The notes beneath the pieces were generated by a model. It had not been told where the DNA came from. It was given only the letters and a program-made list of their open reading frames with translations, and made no database searches. 64,000 nucleotides of DNA, taken from Neonectria sp. B-13 (taxonomy: Eukaryota > Ascomycota > Sordariomycetes > Hypocreales > Nectriaceae). A program made the position numbers and the translations under genes. The stretch is from NCBI GenBank assembly GCA_002682825.1, contig NOKP01000035.1:186001-250000 (forward strand), in the 5' to 3' direction. Positions 1-12,441 of the stretch are shown here, piece by piece (within the stretch, counting starts at the first letter, position 1; the number at the start of each line of letters is the position of its first letter).

Positions 1-1511
1 AGTTGATATATCTGACTCATTTTGTGCCGGCTCAGCTTGTCCAAGGCCGTTGGAAATCGTCAAGAATGATGGTGTCGGTGAGGCACTTGAACACAAGCAT
101 AAATTTCCAAATGGCAGTCGGTTGTTGTCGCAGTCATGCGACATTTGATTGACCTGTTATAGCCCAGGGCGTGTCAGTGCAACCAGTTGATTACTGCCTT
201 TCGGGATGGGTTCAGAAGAAGAGACTATTCGGTGCTGCGCAGACTGGGCAGTGAATGCAGCTTCTACTGGTGGCATGTATTACTATCACAGCTCAAATTT
301 CTGTTCAGTAATCGCAATCGCGGTCACACCGGTCAATTTATAACCCAACTCAGAAAGCTAACAACTGTCGACTCAGACAGCTGGTTGTGACTTAGAAATT
401 GCTATCATCTACCGTCCAAAGACTTTCAGTGGACAAGTCGTCATCCACAGGCTCTGACTCGTTGCCTGTAGAAACCTCGACAGGCTGGCGGGGATTAACT
501 CACCAGAATCCAATTTTGGTCCCCCAGGTAAACATTATGGAAACCCGTGACCTTTGCAAACAACAAAAAGGTGTACCCTGACCATTGTGATTGTTTCCTC
601 TTGCGTCATGTCACCGTCACATCCCCTAGTGGCCTGTTTGCATGTCAAATCCCCCCTCCTCCATCAGCCATCCCAGCTCATCCAGAACCGCCCTCCATCT
701 ACTCCATTCCAGTTCTTCAATCGGAGGCCACAGACAGTGCTCAGATCTTGGCGCTCCAATAGGCGGGCTTTCCTCCAAAGAGTCTCGCAAGGTCTTTAAA
801 ACCCATGGTTCGGACCTTTACCAGAATCGTCGTCTCCCGCAGCCCTGACTATCCCCTGTCTGGACTGGTGAGAAAACGGTGTGTGACCGTTTCAGCCCGC
901 GCGAGGGCACGGATAGCAGGTCTAACCGGTCTCTTGCAAGTCTCAATGATCCAGATGCCGGCCCGACACCATTATCCCTCTGGCGCCGTCCCTCCCAGCA
1001 AATGGCAAGTCAGGCCGTGACCAGTGATGGCCCCGGGAAAAGATGCCGCATTGAGGATCCTGGGATCTAGAGCCAAGCCACCGTTTCCTCGAGAACTTGG
1101 TGTTAGACTGGTGCTTCAAGAGTGCCTGTGAGATCGAGATGTGACTCTTCTTGTCCCCGTGCTTTCACAACCTTAAATCCGACTTCACCCTCCACGCCGC
1201 TCGTCGTGTACTGACTGGCCCGTCTGGGCAATTGAAAGAACTCGCCCGTCCGTTACTCCTCGCCTTGTATTATATTCATGTTGTAGAGTGCGGGAAATTT
1301 TGTTTGCGACCACTTATTAGAGTCGGCACAGCATCTTCTTCCATCCTGAGCTTCCACGACACGGTTGTCCACTAAATTCAAAACCACCATCCAGCCGTCT
1401 GCTCAAGGCACTTCCAGATGGGTAAAGCCTCTCTTTATCTCTTTCTCCCGCTGCCTCGGCCATCAGTTAACCTCTTTTACAGAACCATACCTTCTGATTC
1501 CTCTCCATCCC
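1..1511. other. gene-poor upstream region
   Basis: No gene is supported here. The short open frames lack recognisable domains and have no consistent splice structure. The last few hundred bases before 1512 are pyrimidine-rich and probably serve as promoter and 5' leader of the bZIP gene. A possible leader intron (GTAAAG near 1421 to TTACAG near 1482) is visible but cannot be confirmed without transcripts. Confidence 0.4.
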
Positions 1512-2375
1512 ATGGGCGACAGAGCCCTGGGCGAACCAAACCCCGTGGGAGATGGCTCGATCTTTGGGACATCCTGCATTCCCCAACCTCTTCTATGGGA
1601 GCAATGGTGGTCGGGAGATCAACTGGTACCGCTTGATTCGCCTGAAGACAGGAGCAGCACGGTAAACGGCGTCTACACGCAGACTGGACCTCTACTCGAT
1701 GGCTTCGTATACCACTGTGATACCAGCTCGACAGACCATTGGAATGACATCAGCCCTGTGACCGACTACTCCGACCCGTGGAGTGGCCCCAGTTCTGTTA
1801 CGAAGTACACGCCTCCATCTTCAGATTCTAATCACATGGTTTTCGAGGAATTACCTCTCGTCCAAGGCCACTGGAATCCACCCTCGACACCAGAAATACC
1901 AAGTCGAAAGCGGAAGAGCGACTCTAATAACCTTCCGTCTCGCAAAGCCGCCAGACGAAATTCATTGGGTGACGAAGACATCAATCCTCAAAAAGAGAAG
2001 AAGGTGAAACATTCAACTGTTCGCCGCAACAGTAATCCCACTGGCAACGGCGCTCATTCAGCCCAACAGCGTGATGATCACATCAAAAGGATCCAGGAAC
2101 GGAATCGAATCGCAGCCAAGAAGCTCCGGGCCAAGAACAGCGAAGCCCTGTTGAGACTCAGGTCTACTGAGCAGGACATGCAGCGCATCCACCGCGACCT
2201 GTCCACCTGCGTGGCCGACCTGACCCGCAAGGTGTATGAGCTCAAGGTGCAACTTCTACAGCACTCGGGATGCAACTGCACCCTCATTCAGAACTACCTC
2301 GTGCATGAGTCCCAGCGATATGTACAAGCGTTAGACGAGAAATCGCCGGGAGAGGCCCCGTATCTGCAGCCGTAG
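1512..2375 (+). CDS. bZIP transcription factor, 287 aa
   Basis: Probable nuclear DNA-binding regulator. The frame is open from a TTG at 1365, but the first in-frame ATG is 1512, giving 287 residues. Residues about 120-170 are rich in Lys/Arg and Ser and contain an SRKRK-type nuclear localisation signal. From about residue 188 comes a basic region with the core RNRIAAKKLRAKN, close to the N-x7-R-type pattern of Atf/CREB-like fungal bZIPs, followed by heptad-spaced Leu/Met/Val residues (the zipper) to about residue 255. The N-terminal half is acidic, Ser/Thr/Pro rich and without known domains, as in many fungal bZIPs. The target is unknown; perfect TGACGTCA sites occur elsewhere in the window, and Atf-type factors bind that sequence. 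An upstream exon is possible. Confidence 0.8.
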   Translation: MGDRALGEPNPVGDGSIFGTSCIPQPLLWEQWWSGDQLVPLDSPEDRSSTVNGVYTQTGPLLDGFVYHCDTSSTDHWNDISPVTDYSDPWSGPSSVTKYTPPSSDSNHMVFEELPLVQGHWNPPSTPEIPSRKRKSDSNNLPSRKAARRNSLGDEDINPQKEKKVKHSTVRRNSNPTGNGAHSAQQRDDHIKRIQERNRIAAKKLRAKNSEALLRLRSTEQDMQRIHRDLSTCVADLTRKVYELKVQLLQHSGCNCTLIQNYLVHESQRYVQALDEKSPGEAPYLQP

Positions 2376-5300
2376 CAGCGTGTGCAACGCGAGAAAGAAT
2401 CGTGGCGGTATTAAACCGGGGTTAGAAGATAAAGATGACGAGACACCATTGTGGAGAACCCTTCGGGAGGGTTGCAAAGTCTTGTGGGATAACAGAGGGT
2501 AACAGGCTTGTAATACAGAATCTTAATTTATTTTTCCTTCCCTTTCTACCTTCAGGTCCGTGCCATCGGCCGTTCCTATCTCGATCCCCTTTGCATGGTT
2601 CCTACCTCCATCGGTCAAGCCATCAATGAATGACCTGGTCTTATGGCCAGCGTTCTGGAGGCGGTTAGCCCACCCAAACCCTCGGGATTGCGGCCCGTAC
2701 GTGTATCAACATGTGATAAGCGTCAAGCCATGGTGTGACGAGGGCGGCTCGGGAGTGCCACCCAAATGTTCCTCGGACCTCTCCCTGGTAATATCTCCGC
2801 GGCGTCCATGAAAGAGATTTGGGTGGTACAAGCTGGAAGCAGGGCAGGGGAAGTTCTCTCTTGTCTCCTCCTCTTTCAAAACCGAGGTGGTTATCATCAG
2901 CGGCCTCCCCGGCTTGCCTCTTTGGAATTGTTGACACTCGATCCCCTCAACGGTTGGCTGCCCGGCTGAGAACCGAACCATGGGTCGGTCGGTGGGGTGC
3001 ATGCAGATGCAGGTTTGATCACCACGCTAACAAATGACAAGTCGCTTCTCGCGGGCCACAGAGCTTGGTCTGGTGCGCTATGACCCCTGATTACGCGATC
3101 TACCCAGGGGACTGGAGGTTTGGGGGGGTTGGATGCTACCCTAAACGCTGCAGGGCGCTTATTGCGGCCGTCTCTCAGCCTCCCTGTGCAAGATGTTGTT
3201 TTTGGACTTGCACGGGGCCAACGTCCGCCAGGTCTAACTTAGTCCTCTCAAACATTTTGCAAGGCCTCGGCCTCAAGTCTCAACACTCTATCTAAATGAC
3301 TTGAGCATCAAAAGCCACCCACATCTTTGGCAGGCTCGTCCTCACAGAACTGCCGACTGCAAGAACCAAGCAAGACATTTGAAACGCCACAACCACAGCC
3401 CTGGAACTTAGGACGACCCTTAATCACGACCACCCGTTAGTTCCGTAGATCCTTGCCCCCTGACACATCACCACCATCGGACACATCCAAGATTCACGGT
3501 AGATTCCGTAGTTTACGCTAATCAGAATTGTTCAGTATGCATTCCATGTTTCAACCCTCAATACCCTCGCTTGTCATTCGGTTCAATTGTTGTCTCCACA
3601 GGCTCGCTAGTGTCTTCACCAGGAGCACACATGGACGGATCTGACTGGGACCGCCGGAGCTAAGAGCGGCGCTCGCACGTATACGGTGGCATCTCTCCCG
3701 TGGTGACAGTTTGTTCTCTCCCTCTTGGCTTCATCCGATATGGTGGGCAGAGCCTGCTGGTACCAAGCTTGATCGTGTTTCACACGTCGTGGGTTCGTTA
3801 CAAAAATATGGGTGGTTGATTGAAGACGCAGCTTATCACAGGACACTATGTAGTTCCAATGAGAACCCACGCCTCCCCAAGCAAATCCCTGAAGCGAACC
3901 CCGGGCATTCTATTCGTACTTCTCCTTTCGCAGCTGTTTCTTGCAAGATCGATCACGGTGCTTTCAGGACGCATTTGGGCTCGTGATTGTGGCACAGTCA
4001 CGGGGGAGGTATCGGATCGGAGACCCCCTTGGAGGTATACTTCGGACGCTAGGCTGAGAAAGATGCTCTGTTATTCAGCTTTGAGCGGCACAGCTCGCCA
4101 CGCCTGACCATTGATGTGGTGGTGAAAGACAGCGTATGAGAAGCAAAAATATTATGCGCACCCGTGCCGAGATTGCGGGCTGGGACCTCCTCATTCAGAG
4201 TCAAACGTGGGTTGTACCTGGCCATCCACTCTCGATTTACATAGCAAGGGCGGCCCTCTTTAAACGAACATTGCCTGGTTAGGGATGGAGCTCGGTCGAT
4301 TTTAGACTCATAATTTGGCCTTGAGTTCGCCATTCATAGGAGTCGGTTGATGGCCAGGCGGCTGCCGGCTTACATGAAGCTTTGGGCATAAACGAAGAAA
4401 CTCGTATGATTATTGTGGAAAGATGGCCTACCGTCACAAGGGTTGTTTCATTCTAGAGGAGGGAAGAGACCAAGAGTTCGCTTGGTCCTTCTTCTCTCCG
4501 CCACCTACGCTAGTTACACGCCATGGTCCTTTCTCAAATAATCGATCGTTCTTGCATGACATGTTGTGTGCGCCACCAAGCTGGGATGGTTGTCAGGGGA
4601 TTACGGGTAGTCAACGGATCGATTCTTTTCTATTGTATCCGTAGGAGCCCCGTCATCTGCTCGTATTCAACAACCCCGTCGACGGCTGCCCACACTACCG
4701 GGCCAAGTGCCTCGCTCAATCCGGTGAAACCAGTGCGGGGAATAGAGACGATGCTCCCGGTCAGTTAAAGTCGGCTACGAATAGGGCTCCGTTCCAGCGT
4801 TCGCCGTACCCGCCTCAGCCGGCGGGAATTTTGAACCATGGGCGGATCCCATTTTGCGGTACACGGCAGGGTTCCCCTCGCCCGGCTCGCAACAACCCAG
4901 TCTCTTTGTACCCCGCCTTACACAATTGACCTTATCGCCAAAGGGACATGGTGAGTTAGGACGACAGTCATCCTGAACCAGAAGAGGCTCAAGCGTTGGG
5001 GAACCATTCATCATCGACATGGGTGACATCGACTCTGCCCTTGTGGGTCGGCGATAGGGCTGTTGCAACACCAAAGTGGCCACCACCAATGAGCAAGGTG
5101 CCATAGTAGATGACACTGCGGCGTAGCAAGGAGGGTTTGCAAGCATTGGCCAGAGCGCGGATTCTGCTGCCTAGCTCAGTACCAACCCCCGTTCACTGTT
5201 TCAAATGCTGTACTGTATGATACTTTTGAGAGTTGAGATGCGAGTTGATCCTCACAGTCTTTTCACAAACAATGCGACGAGCTTTCGGTCTAGAAACGGA

Positions 5301-6252
5301 CATAACTCGGCAATCGTTGACGCCCGTCAACCGCCAACACAGTTAAGCCACCGTTACATCGGTACTCCACAAACTCCCAGATCAATACTGTATAATCAGC
5401 CACAACTGTCAAAAATTGGCCCTAGTTCAGAAAACGTTGTAGCGACTTGATTTCGGCCACCTCCATACGACACATGTCTTGAAGAGGTCTTGAATGAATG
5501 ACAGATACTTATTCATCCCGGGTTCTAAGCGTCAGTTGGTTTCACTAGCGTAGGATGGGCCGGAACACTCCGACGACGAGAGCTGTGGATCAACACCCAA
5601 GTGCAAGATGAAACCTACATGACAATAGTTGTAGGTACCCAATCGGCGCTACGTGGGTGGTGGATGGATTCCCTGCAAGGTGATCTGTGGCTTGCCAAAG
5701 AGGGTACCCGGCGTAAAATCGCCATCAAAAGCCCTGCCCACTATTCAATCACCAAAAATGACATGGTGCAGCCTTCAAGTTTCTTTGGACGGTGAATGGC
5801 CAAGCTGCTTCCGACCTTTTCTTGTGGCGGCGATACGAGGCTTCCAAGACTGGCAACACCTTTAGCCACTATAGCGGCGCTGTTACTTCAGTCATTATGT
5901 CCAATAGACGTAGGGTGTTCTGACGTGAAATGGCCCATGGTGTCTCTGTGTACCATGAGCTCGCATGCCACGGACTAGCAGCCACCGCTAGCCTCGAGGG
6001 GAACCAAGCTTCCAGCTCTTGATGCACACCTTTTTGTTTCCTGGGAAGCCACAGCAATGGATGCTGGTCAGCTGAATGAGACTTGAAGGTCGGAGCAAGC
6101 TCTCTAAAAGGGAAAAGAATGTCATTCTCCACCGTGAGGTCCAGATGCTCTTGCCATGCTCAAGATACTCACCCACAAACTCCATCTTCCACTCCAACGC
6201 CATCAACGTTGATCTGGCTTCTGACTTGATCTCTTGGTTCACCCCCCTCATC
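2376..6252. other. gene-poor region, no supported gene
   Basis: About 3.9 kb with only short open frames on both strands. None has a domain, a signal peptide with a plausible continuation, or clean splice-linked neighbours. No tRNA cloverleaf and no repeat were recognised. Base composition is ordinary, so this does not look like heavily RIP-mutated DNA. Confidence 0.4.
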
Positions 6253-6570
6253 ATGTCTCCCCACCTGGTCCAGCCATTTCAACCCTCTCATGTACAACAA
6301 ACAACTCCCCCCAACAGCCCTCTGCAGAAGCCAACCTATGCCACGGAATCAGTCGCATCCAATGGAAGTCTCAGTCTCAATGGGAAGGATGTGGAATCAT
6401 CTTTTGCAGAGAAACTCTTGACAGCGCTGGAAAGGCTCCTTGCTGAAAGATCTACACCCGATAGCTTGTCGTCTGGCGACAAAGCTCTGACCGAGGCGAA
6501 ACAGCCGGAGGCCGAGCGAGAATCGAAGCTGGCATATATGCGTGGGGAGAAAGTGTATGATGACCAATAG
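6253..6570 (+). CDS. small hypothetical protein, possibly a truncated relic
   Basis: A 105-aa frame starting at the ATG at 6253; an in-frame extension to 6076 also exists. The first 40 residues are rich in Pro/Gln/Ser. Residues about 50-75 form a likely helix (AEKLLTALERLLAERS), followed by a charged segment. The frame stops at 6570, but the same frame continues past the TAG with a lysine/tyrosine-rich stretch (SWDENKWKYKIVET, near 6601-6642) that reminds me of the segment before the ATPase domain in fungal AAA-type proteins. I infer, weakly, that this is the remaining N-terminus of a longer gene broken by a nonsense codon. No function is assigned. Confidence 0.35.
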   Translation: MSPHLVQPFQPSHVQQTTPPNSPLQKPTYATESVASNGSLSLNGKDVESSFAEKLLTALERLLAERSTPDSLSSGDKALTEAKQPEAERESKLAYMRGEKVYDDQ

Positions 6571-6649
6571 ACCAGTCGTACATTTGCTAATGGGCGAAAC
6601 AGTTGGGACGAAAATAAATGGAAATACAAGATCGTCGAGACAGTTTGGT

Positions 6650-7719
6650 ACCGGGACCTGTCTCTGATGGGGATGATCTAGCTCTATTCATCGACTTAAA
6701 CAGAACGAATGACTCGAGGGTAGATGAAGTAAGTGTAATGAAACGGCCTTGATCGAAAATACCCCTATATGCACCGTAGACTTACCCTTTTCCGCGATAG
6801 TCTCCACCAGATTTGCGGTCCGACCCGCGATGCCCGTGCCACGAGCTAAGGCAGTCTCGCTCTATTCGTTCCAGACTCATACCCTCGCCGTCTCTTCGCT
6901 CTTGATAGCTTTTGTAAAGTTTCTCCCCGCAGTGCCTTCTTCGGCAGACCCGTTCGCTTCTATCTCTGGCGAACGACAAGCTGGTCGTGCAGTCCTCAAA
7001 TCACCGGCGTCATATCCTCGTCTTCAAAGCGCGCCAAGTCATCTCGGTTCTCCATAATCTCGTACAACTTCGATGACTTCTGTGCGGCCTGGAAGAGCGC
7101 CTAACAGCATCGCTCAAGCTGTTGAGAATCTATGTTTTAGTTTTCCATTGAAAAGGGAAGGGGTTGGGCAGAACCATTGTTGACAGTATAAGCATTTCCA
7201 CTAGGATTGATCCGATAGAGACGGATCAAAGGTGTCAGGTTTCTTTAATTTTTACGGGTTTAATTTGGAAATGAAACGCAGGTATAAGAAATAAGGCACG
7301 TAGGTAAACATTGTTCCAACTTTTCCTCCAGCCGTTTTGGAATGCCTCGATCACAGTGCAACTGACTGCTATCCCGGCGCGTGCTCGCCTTTTGTATTTT
7401 TATTAGTAGACATGGGCTCGAATCAACGAACAACATCTCAGTCGTGATTGCGGAAGGTGGACTACCGGGCTTGATAGCGACGCGAGTTAGGTCCTGGCGG
7501 TATGGCATTGTTCGGGGTAATCAAATTATATTTCACCGACGGGGCTCGTGCCAGCTAACTGAATTATGTCGACCATAATGCCACTCTACGCAAATTCGAC
7601 TCCCCAACTGACACACTTGGGGCATCTTGTTCGTTCACGTGTGATGAAAATGGCTATTAAAGAACCCGTCTGAGATTCGAAGAAGTCGCGATTCTCTGTT
7701 TGGCCGCTCCAGGACGAGC
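6650..7719. other. gene-poor region with weak minus-strand coding-like stretch
   Basis: No complete gene is supported. On the minus strand, about 7110 down to 7010, there is a charged open stretch (for example YEIMENRDDLARFEDED) following a possible splice acceptor. It ends at a TGA and the frame is then lost. It may be a relic or a short exon of an unrecognised gene. Confidence 0.25.
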
Positions 7720-8629
7720 CTAACTAGAGTAATGGGCAACGTATCCAACCTCCATCATGCTCCCGTAGCCGTCGGCGGTATTGCCGTTCGGGTATCCAGG
7801 CTAAGCAGCTTATTAGTCCGCATCTCAGAGTTAAAAGTTGGCAACTTACCCAACTGCCACCCACGGCAACGTTCAGAATAAAGTACATGGGGCTGTGGCA
7901 CAAAGTAGCCCAGACCCTCTGGTTGTTGATTCTGGAACCGGAAATCTGGTGGAACTGTCGGCCGTCCATGTACCAGGTGATGGTCTCCTGTCGCCAGCTG
8001 CTCTTGGTGCGATCAAACTGGACCCTCCAAGTGTGCCAACCCTGATCTGGGATTCCGATGGTCCCGCCAATACCCGTACCCTCGTTGCAGATACCGCCAG
8101 GGTAGACATCGCAGTGCGCAGTTCCGTAGCCATTCAACTGTCCGTTTACACTCTCCATGGCATCGAGTTCACCACACGAGGGCCAGCCGCCACCCGTGCG
8201 GAGAGCATTCCCAAGCATCCAGAAGGCAGGCCAAATGCCCTGCTTGTTGGCAATCGCGTTGTTACCGAACCGGATGACGGCTTCTGCTCTGGTGATCCTT
8301 CCTGCCCTGGGGGTAAAAGTGTATCTGCTCTCAACGCGACCAGAAGTCCAGCCAGTGGAAACCGATGAATCGCGCCATGGCACGAGCTGGAGGGTGCTGC
8401 CGCCGCTGCGTTGGAGGTTGCGCGTGGACCGAGTGTAGACTTCGAGCTCGGCGTTGACGTTCAGATAGCCTTCGATGATGTTCCATCTGCCAGTGTCTGG
8501 GAGAGTACCACCTGTGCCGGCGAAGCTGTCTTGCCAAATCACCCCTAGGCCAGTATACCCAGGGGCGTCCCAAGCAAGCACAGCGCCTGCAAGGGACAGC
8601 AAAGGAAGAAGGTTGCTCTGTAGGAGCAT
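7720..8629 (-). CDS. secreted GH16 family endo-beta-glucanase (laminarinase-like)
   Basis: Two exons, 7850-8629 and 7720-7800, with a 49-bp intron (7801-7849, GTAAGT...TTAG); 286 codons, 285-aa class product. Without splicing the frame runs into unrelated residues, whereas splicing gives a typical GH16 C-terminus (VGGSW, then GYPNG...MMEVGYV). Residues 1-19 are a signal peptide ending in VLA-W. The catalytic ExDxxE motif is present as GELDAMES, with E154, D156 and E159 as nucleophile, helper and acid/base. The WPAFWML segment before it is also family-typical. GH16 enzymes of this kind cleave beta-1,3 or beta-1,3/1,4-glucans outside the cell; exact specificity cannot be read from sequence. No GPI tail or carbohydrate-binding module is seen. 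A TATA-like element lies at about 8758-8768. Confidence 0.9.
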
Positions 8630-8757
8630 ATCAGAAACAAAACAAGTAACTTAAAAGGCAAGAGTATGAAAAGACTGCCAGTGATGTGTCCGCGGAAATG
8701 GCGTCACTAGGGTTGATTGTATCAATCCTTTGTTTGCAAAGCCCGGCACGAGGCGAG

Positions 8758-8768
8758 GTTATATATAA
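8758..8768 (-). promoter_or_regulatory. TATA-like element of the GH16 gene
   Basis: On the minus strand the sequence reads ATTATATATAA, about 130 bp upstream of the GH16 start codon. It is the only TATA run in the upstream region. Position and orientation fit a core promoter; function is inferred. Confidence 0.4.
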
Positions 8769-8769
8769 T

Positions 8770-9880
8770 CCCAACCTCGCCCATCACTGCCAGTCGATGC
8801 GCGAAGTAAAATTGCAGTATTATGCGGCCGCATCGCATGTGTTCACGTCCGTAGACCTCTGTAACTGGTCCCATGAACATGCCATGATTGTCTTCACCCC
8901 GTGATAGGATCAGTCTTAGGTAGCTAAGGTCGTGACTGACGAGCCAGTTTTTAAGGGGTTGCAGTGTGTTTTGAACCTAGTTCTATAGCGTGGTATTCTT
9001 CCGGGTTCCTGTTCCCGAAGGGGTAATGTTTAATTAACCGGGGATGGATGACTTTTGAAAGCTATAATGAACGGTTTTAATGCCGGACGTTTATCTCGTT
9101 TGGTACTGCTTGATGATCCAGTGCCGTGACTGGAAGGAGGGTTACAACGTAGATAATGAATGACGCAGATCCTACCCCGAACCTGCTTTTGAAAGAAGAA
9201 GCCTTGGCTGATGAGTCGCATTGATACGGTTAATTAAGAGAGGCCTTATTCGGGTTTAGGGGGTACCGTTCGTTTTAAAGCTCAACGTTACATATTAAGG
9301 TGTCAGAATGAATGGAGAAGAGAAGCCATAGAGACGCTACTAGGCATGAGGGGTGCCGCACGGAATCGCGGGCTAGTTCTAATTCCTACCAGGATTGGTT
9401 GCAGCGTTGTAGACTAGGCCAGACTTATCGAGCTATGTCACTCAATGGTCACCTACCAAACTAGATCGTCAAGCCGTCGAAAATTTTCGAGACATTTCTC
9501 CATGTGACGGATTCCGGCTAATTCTCTTGAAGCCCTGGGACTCAGGGAGGATGACCTACTTATAGGCCCGAATGCGCATCACGAGTCATGTTTCCTCAGT
9601 TTTTGTCAGGTCGATGCTCCTACGCATCATCATGTGTCGGGCAAGGGGATAGCAGAGATGTAGGGTAGTGTTTTGAACACAGTAAAGCGACTACCATTCC
9701 GTCCTGTCCTCGCGACCGTCTGCCAACTAGCTCATTGCACGACCAGACCATGCCCAAACAAACCACTTAGTCCATCAACACTGACGTCCTCTATCTGTTT
9801 AAATAGAAAATCCAAATGACAATATGAAGGTTACTGGAAGTTTCGGCGATTATAGTCCATTCCCTGGCGTCGAAAAAGAC
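8770..9880. other. intergenic region between GH16 and CE16 genes
   Basis: No gene, tRNA or repeat is recognised. Both flanking genes are on the minus strand, so this holds the GH16 promoter and the 3' end of the CE16 gene. Confidence 0.4.
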
Positions 9881-11078
9881 TTAGAATCGTTCTTGAAGAA
9901 ATCTCTTTACTCCATCCGCCAACGCCTTGTGAACCTTTGTCCCGCTTGGAAAAATTAGCCTGAGCTTCGGCCAAGTGAATTCGTGACATGACTTACATAT
10001 GCGCGCTGTCAAACCAAAAATACTCGTGCACGGGGATACAGCCAAATGCGGTAGGATCCTCGACTACCTGGGGCCATTGCTTCCTCGCCTCGCAGAAATC
10101 GGTAGTATTACTAAGTCCATACGAACTTGGCTCTTGCAGTATCTTGTTGAGCAGCTTATTGGCATCAAAGACAGCTGTTCTGACTCGTTTGTGTTTCGCA
10201 GCAAAGGCGTGTGTCTGCGCTTCAAGCTCTCTGTTCCACGTCTGAATCAATTCATTATTCAACTGACCTTGGAATGTAATTCGGTTCAGTGGGCTGCGAT
10301 CCAACGGAGGAAGATTTAGGATGAGGATGTTCTTGTAACCAGCTTCTATGAGAGGCAGAACAGACTGGCCGAACATCATCTTTATATTTTCAGCGTAAAA
10401 CTCTGGCGACGTTTTGTTCAGAAGCTGAGCGTCGATGATGTCGTTGATACCAATCCAAATAGCAACGAGAGCTTTGGAAGGGTCCAATCCGGCATGTTCG
10501 CGCAAAACGAAGTCGCCGTACTCAAGGAACTGTTGTGTCTGGTTCACCAGAGGGATGATGAAAGGGTGATGCAGGGGGAGACTAAGTATCGTCTTTAGCA
10601 GATGAGGAGCAGCGAGCATCAAGTTGCTCACAGTGTCTCAGCAGTATTCGCACCCGCGACGGCGAAATCCCAAAGCTGAACCTCGCAGTCAAGCGGCGAG
10701 TGCTGGCCGTCTTCGACAGCGCAACTCGTGAGACGCTCTACCCAGTTAGGGCCGCCGGCAGATTGGCTGGTGTAATTTTGCAAGATGCGGCTCCCCAATA
10801 GCCGCTCAGGCGGGAAGGCGAAGTCGCCGGGGAGGTTACTGCCGATGAAGCTGTACTTTGGGTACCCACTGGTGCCTTGGACGTAGGTGTACGAGTCTCC
10901 GAATGCGATACTGATGAGGGTTAGAAGGGGCAATCACGATACTAATGATTCAAGAAGCTTACACGTGTTTGGTGTCATGCCATGAGAACGACGGACGCGC
11001 TGCCGGATGGCTACGTGATGCCGCAGCAGACGGAACGGCCATAGCTGCAGCGTACAGTAATACAACAAGGGGAAACAT
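9881..11078 (-). CDS. secreted CE16 GDSL/SGNH carbohydrate acetylesterase, 347 aa
   Basis: Four exons: 10963-11078, 10632-10910, 9997-10581 and 9881-9944, with introns of 52, 50 and 52 bp, all GT-AG. The model is forced by family continuity; unspliced frames stop within each intron. Residues 1-20 form a signal peptide. Block I is FGDSYTYVQG with nucleophile Ser45, block III is WIGINDI (Asn), and the C-terminal catalytic Asp/His lie in FWFDSAHIG, completed only by the last splice. CE16 enzymes remove acetyl groups from xylo- and other oligosaccharides outside the cell and work with wall-degrading enzymes, which fits the neighbouring GH16 gene. Specificity within CE16 is not determinable here. 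Confidence 0.88.
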
Positions 11079-11840
11079 GATTCAAACGCCGTTGCAGCCA
11101 CAATCGAAGAAAGCACATTCTGGTTTAGGAACTGAGACATCTAAATGCATATTGATCTTTCTACGTTATTGGTGGAACATCCGCTGGATGGGGGCAAAAG
11201 AAATGTCCGAAATCACCTTGCCTTTCTGGGTTCAATGTGGGAACGGCCAGGGGCCCAACTCGGTCGCAAATGTCCCGCAGTCCGAATGACGCCTTCAGCG
11301 TTGACGCGGAGCCGAACTCATTAATAGCGCACGAGTACGGGAGCCTCGGCTTGGTTCTTCAGCATGGCAACGTAGGAAGGGGATAACAAACTTATTTTGA
11401 GTGGTTCGGCTTCAAGTAGCTGGGTGAGACCAAGCAAGTGGGAATGAAATAAAATATTCCCGGGCAGTTATCAAGATAGGCACATTGTGCTGCCCTCCCT
11501 AACTTATAGCAATCTGTAGCTTTCTTACGCCTATGTGAGTTACTCATCCTATCTAGCCCTGCATTATCATCGGCCCCCTATAAATGCTAGTTCAGTGCCT
11601 GAAGGATTGGTAAGATGTAATTCAAGCTTCAAGAGAGGCTACCATTTTCAATGATAATGAATACGACACAGATTTTCTTTTTTCTAACACATAAAAAATC
11701 TACTGGCTGTTAATTTACTCCGTCAATCGCGCCCTGTATTTGAGTTGCCTCCAATATCATGAAACAAAATTTTGACTCAAATACTTTTGAGATATCCACA
11801 CAAGTCGCGCCCAGATCTCTCCGTTCGGCCTCCCACCCTT
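11079..11840. other. intergenic region
   Basis: No gene recognised. It includes the promoter of the CE16 gene and an AT-rich tract near 11640-11770 that is probably the 3' flank of the next minus-strand gene. Confidence 0.4.
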
Positions 11841-12441
11841 TTACACGCCGGCGGCCTTTAGTCCAATCCCGATCCCGAGCGAGGCAGCAGAAACCAAGCT
11901 ACCGGCAATTCTTGCAGCAACTGGGTCCTTTTGAAGATGCACCATGATGGCGCGCGCTGGTAGGTCTGCGTTGTGGTGAGCATCCAGGAAGATGCTGTCG
12001 TAGTCGCGAAGGAAGAGGGCGGCCGGTACGTCAACAAGACAATCGCGCTTGCGCAGGGCCGCGGTGAGGGTCTCGTCGAGAACGACCTCGCGGATGAATG
12101 CGTTGTGGTCGGGGCTCGAAGGATGGCTGATCTGTGGTGGTGGGTTGGTTAGAGACGGGATGAAATGGGTGGTGTATTGGTGGTAGAAAGAGACTAACCT
12201 CCCAGATGTTGACGGTAGAGACAACGGGCATGCTCAGAAGCATGCAGCGATAGTAGACCCGCTTGGCGTTGTTGACCTTGGCCTCGTAAAGGTCCTTGAC
12301 GTCTTGCATAAAAGCCTCGGGAGGGTAGTCAAGGGGAACAGGGATGTACTGGGCCTGAATGTTGCCGGTAGAGGACCTGAAGAGGACCAGGCAGCATCGC
12401 TGACCTTGTGGAGCAGCAGGGATGAGCGCTGGAGCATACAT
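11841..12441 (-). CDS. hypothetical protein, 177 aa
   Basis: Two exons, 12199-12441 and 11841-12131, joined across a 67-bp intron (GTTAGT...CACAG) with a CTAAC branch site; splicing keeps the frame and gives 177 residues. No signal peptide. Residues 1-80 start with a short hydrophobic stretch containing CCLVLF. The C-terminal 20 residues (SLVSAASLGIGIGLKAAGV) are Ala/Gly/Leu rich and weakly hydrophobic, which could mediate membrane or partner contact. I do not recognise the family. Codon use and splice signals resemble neighbouring real genes, so I accept it as a gene of unknown function. Confidence 0.6.

Noticed and set aside
1365..1511. Extension of the bZIP gene to a TTG start
   Set aside because: Nuclear fungal genes start at ATG; the first in-frame ATG is 1512 and nothing upstream looks coding.
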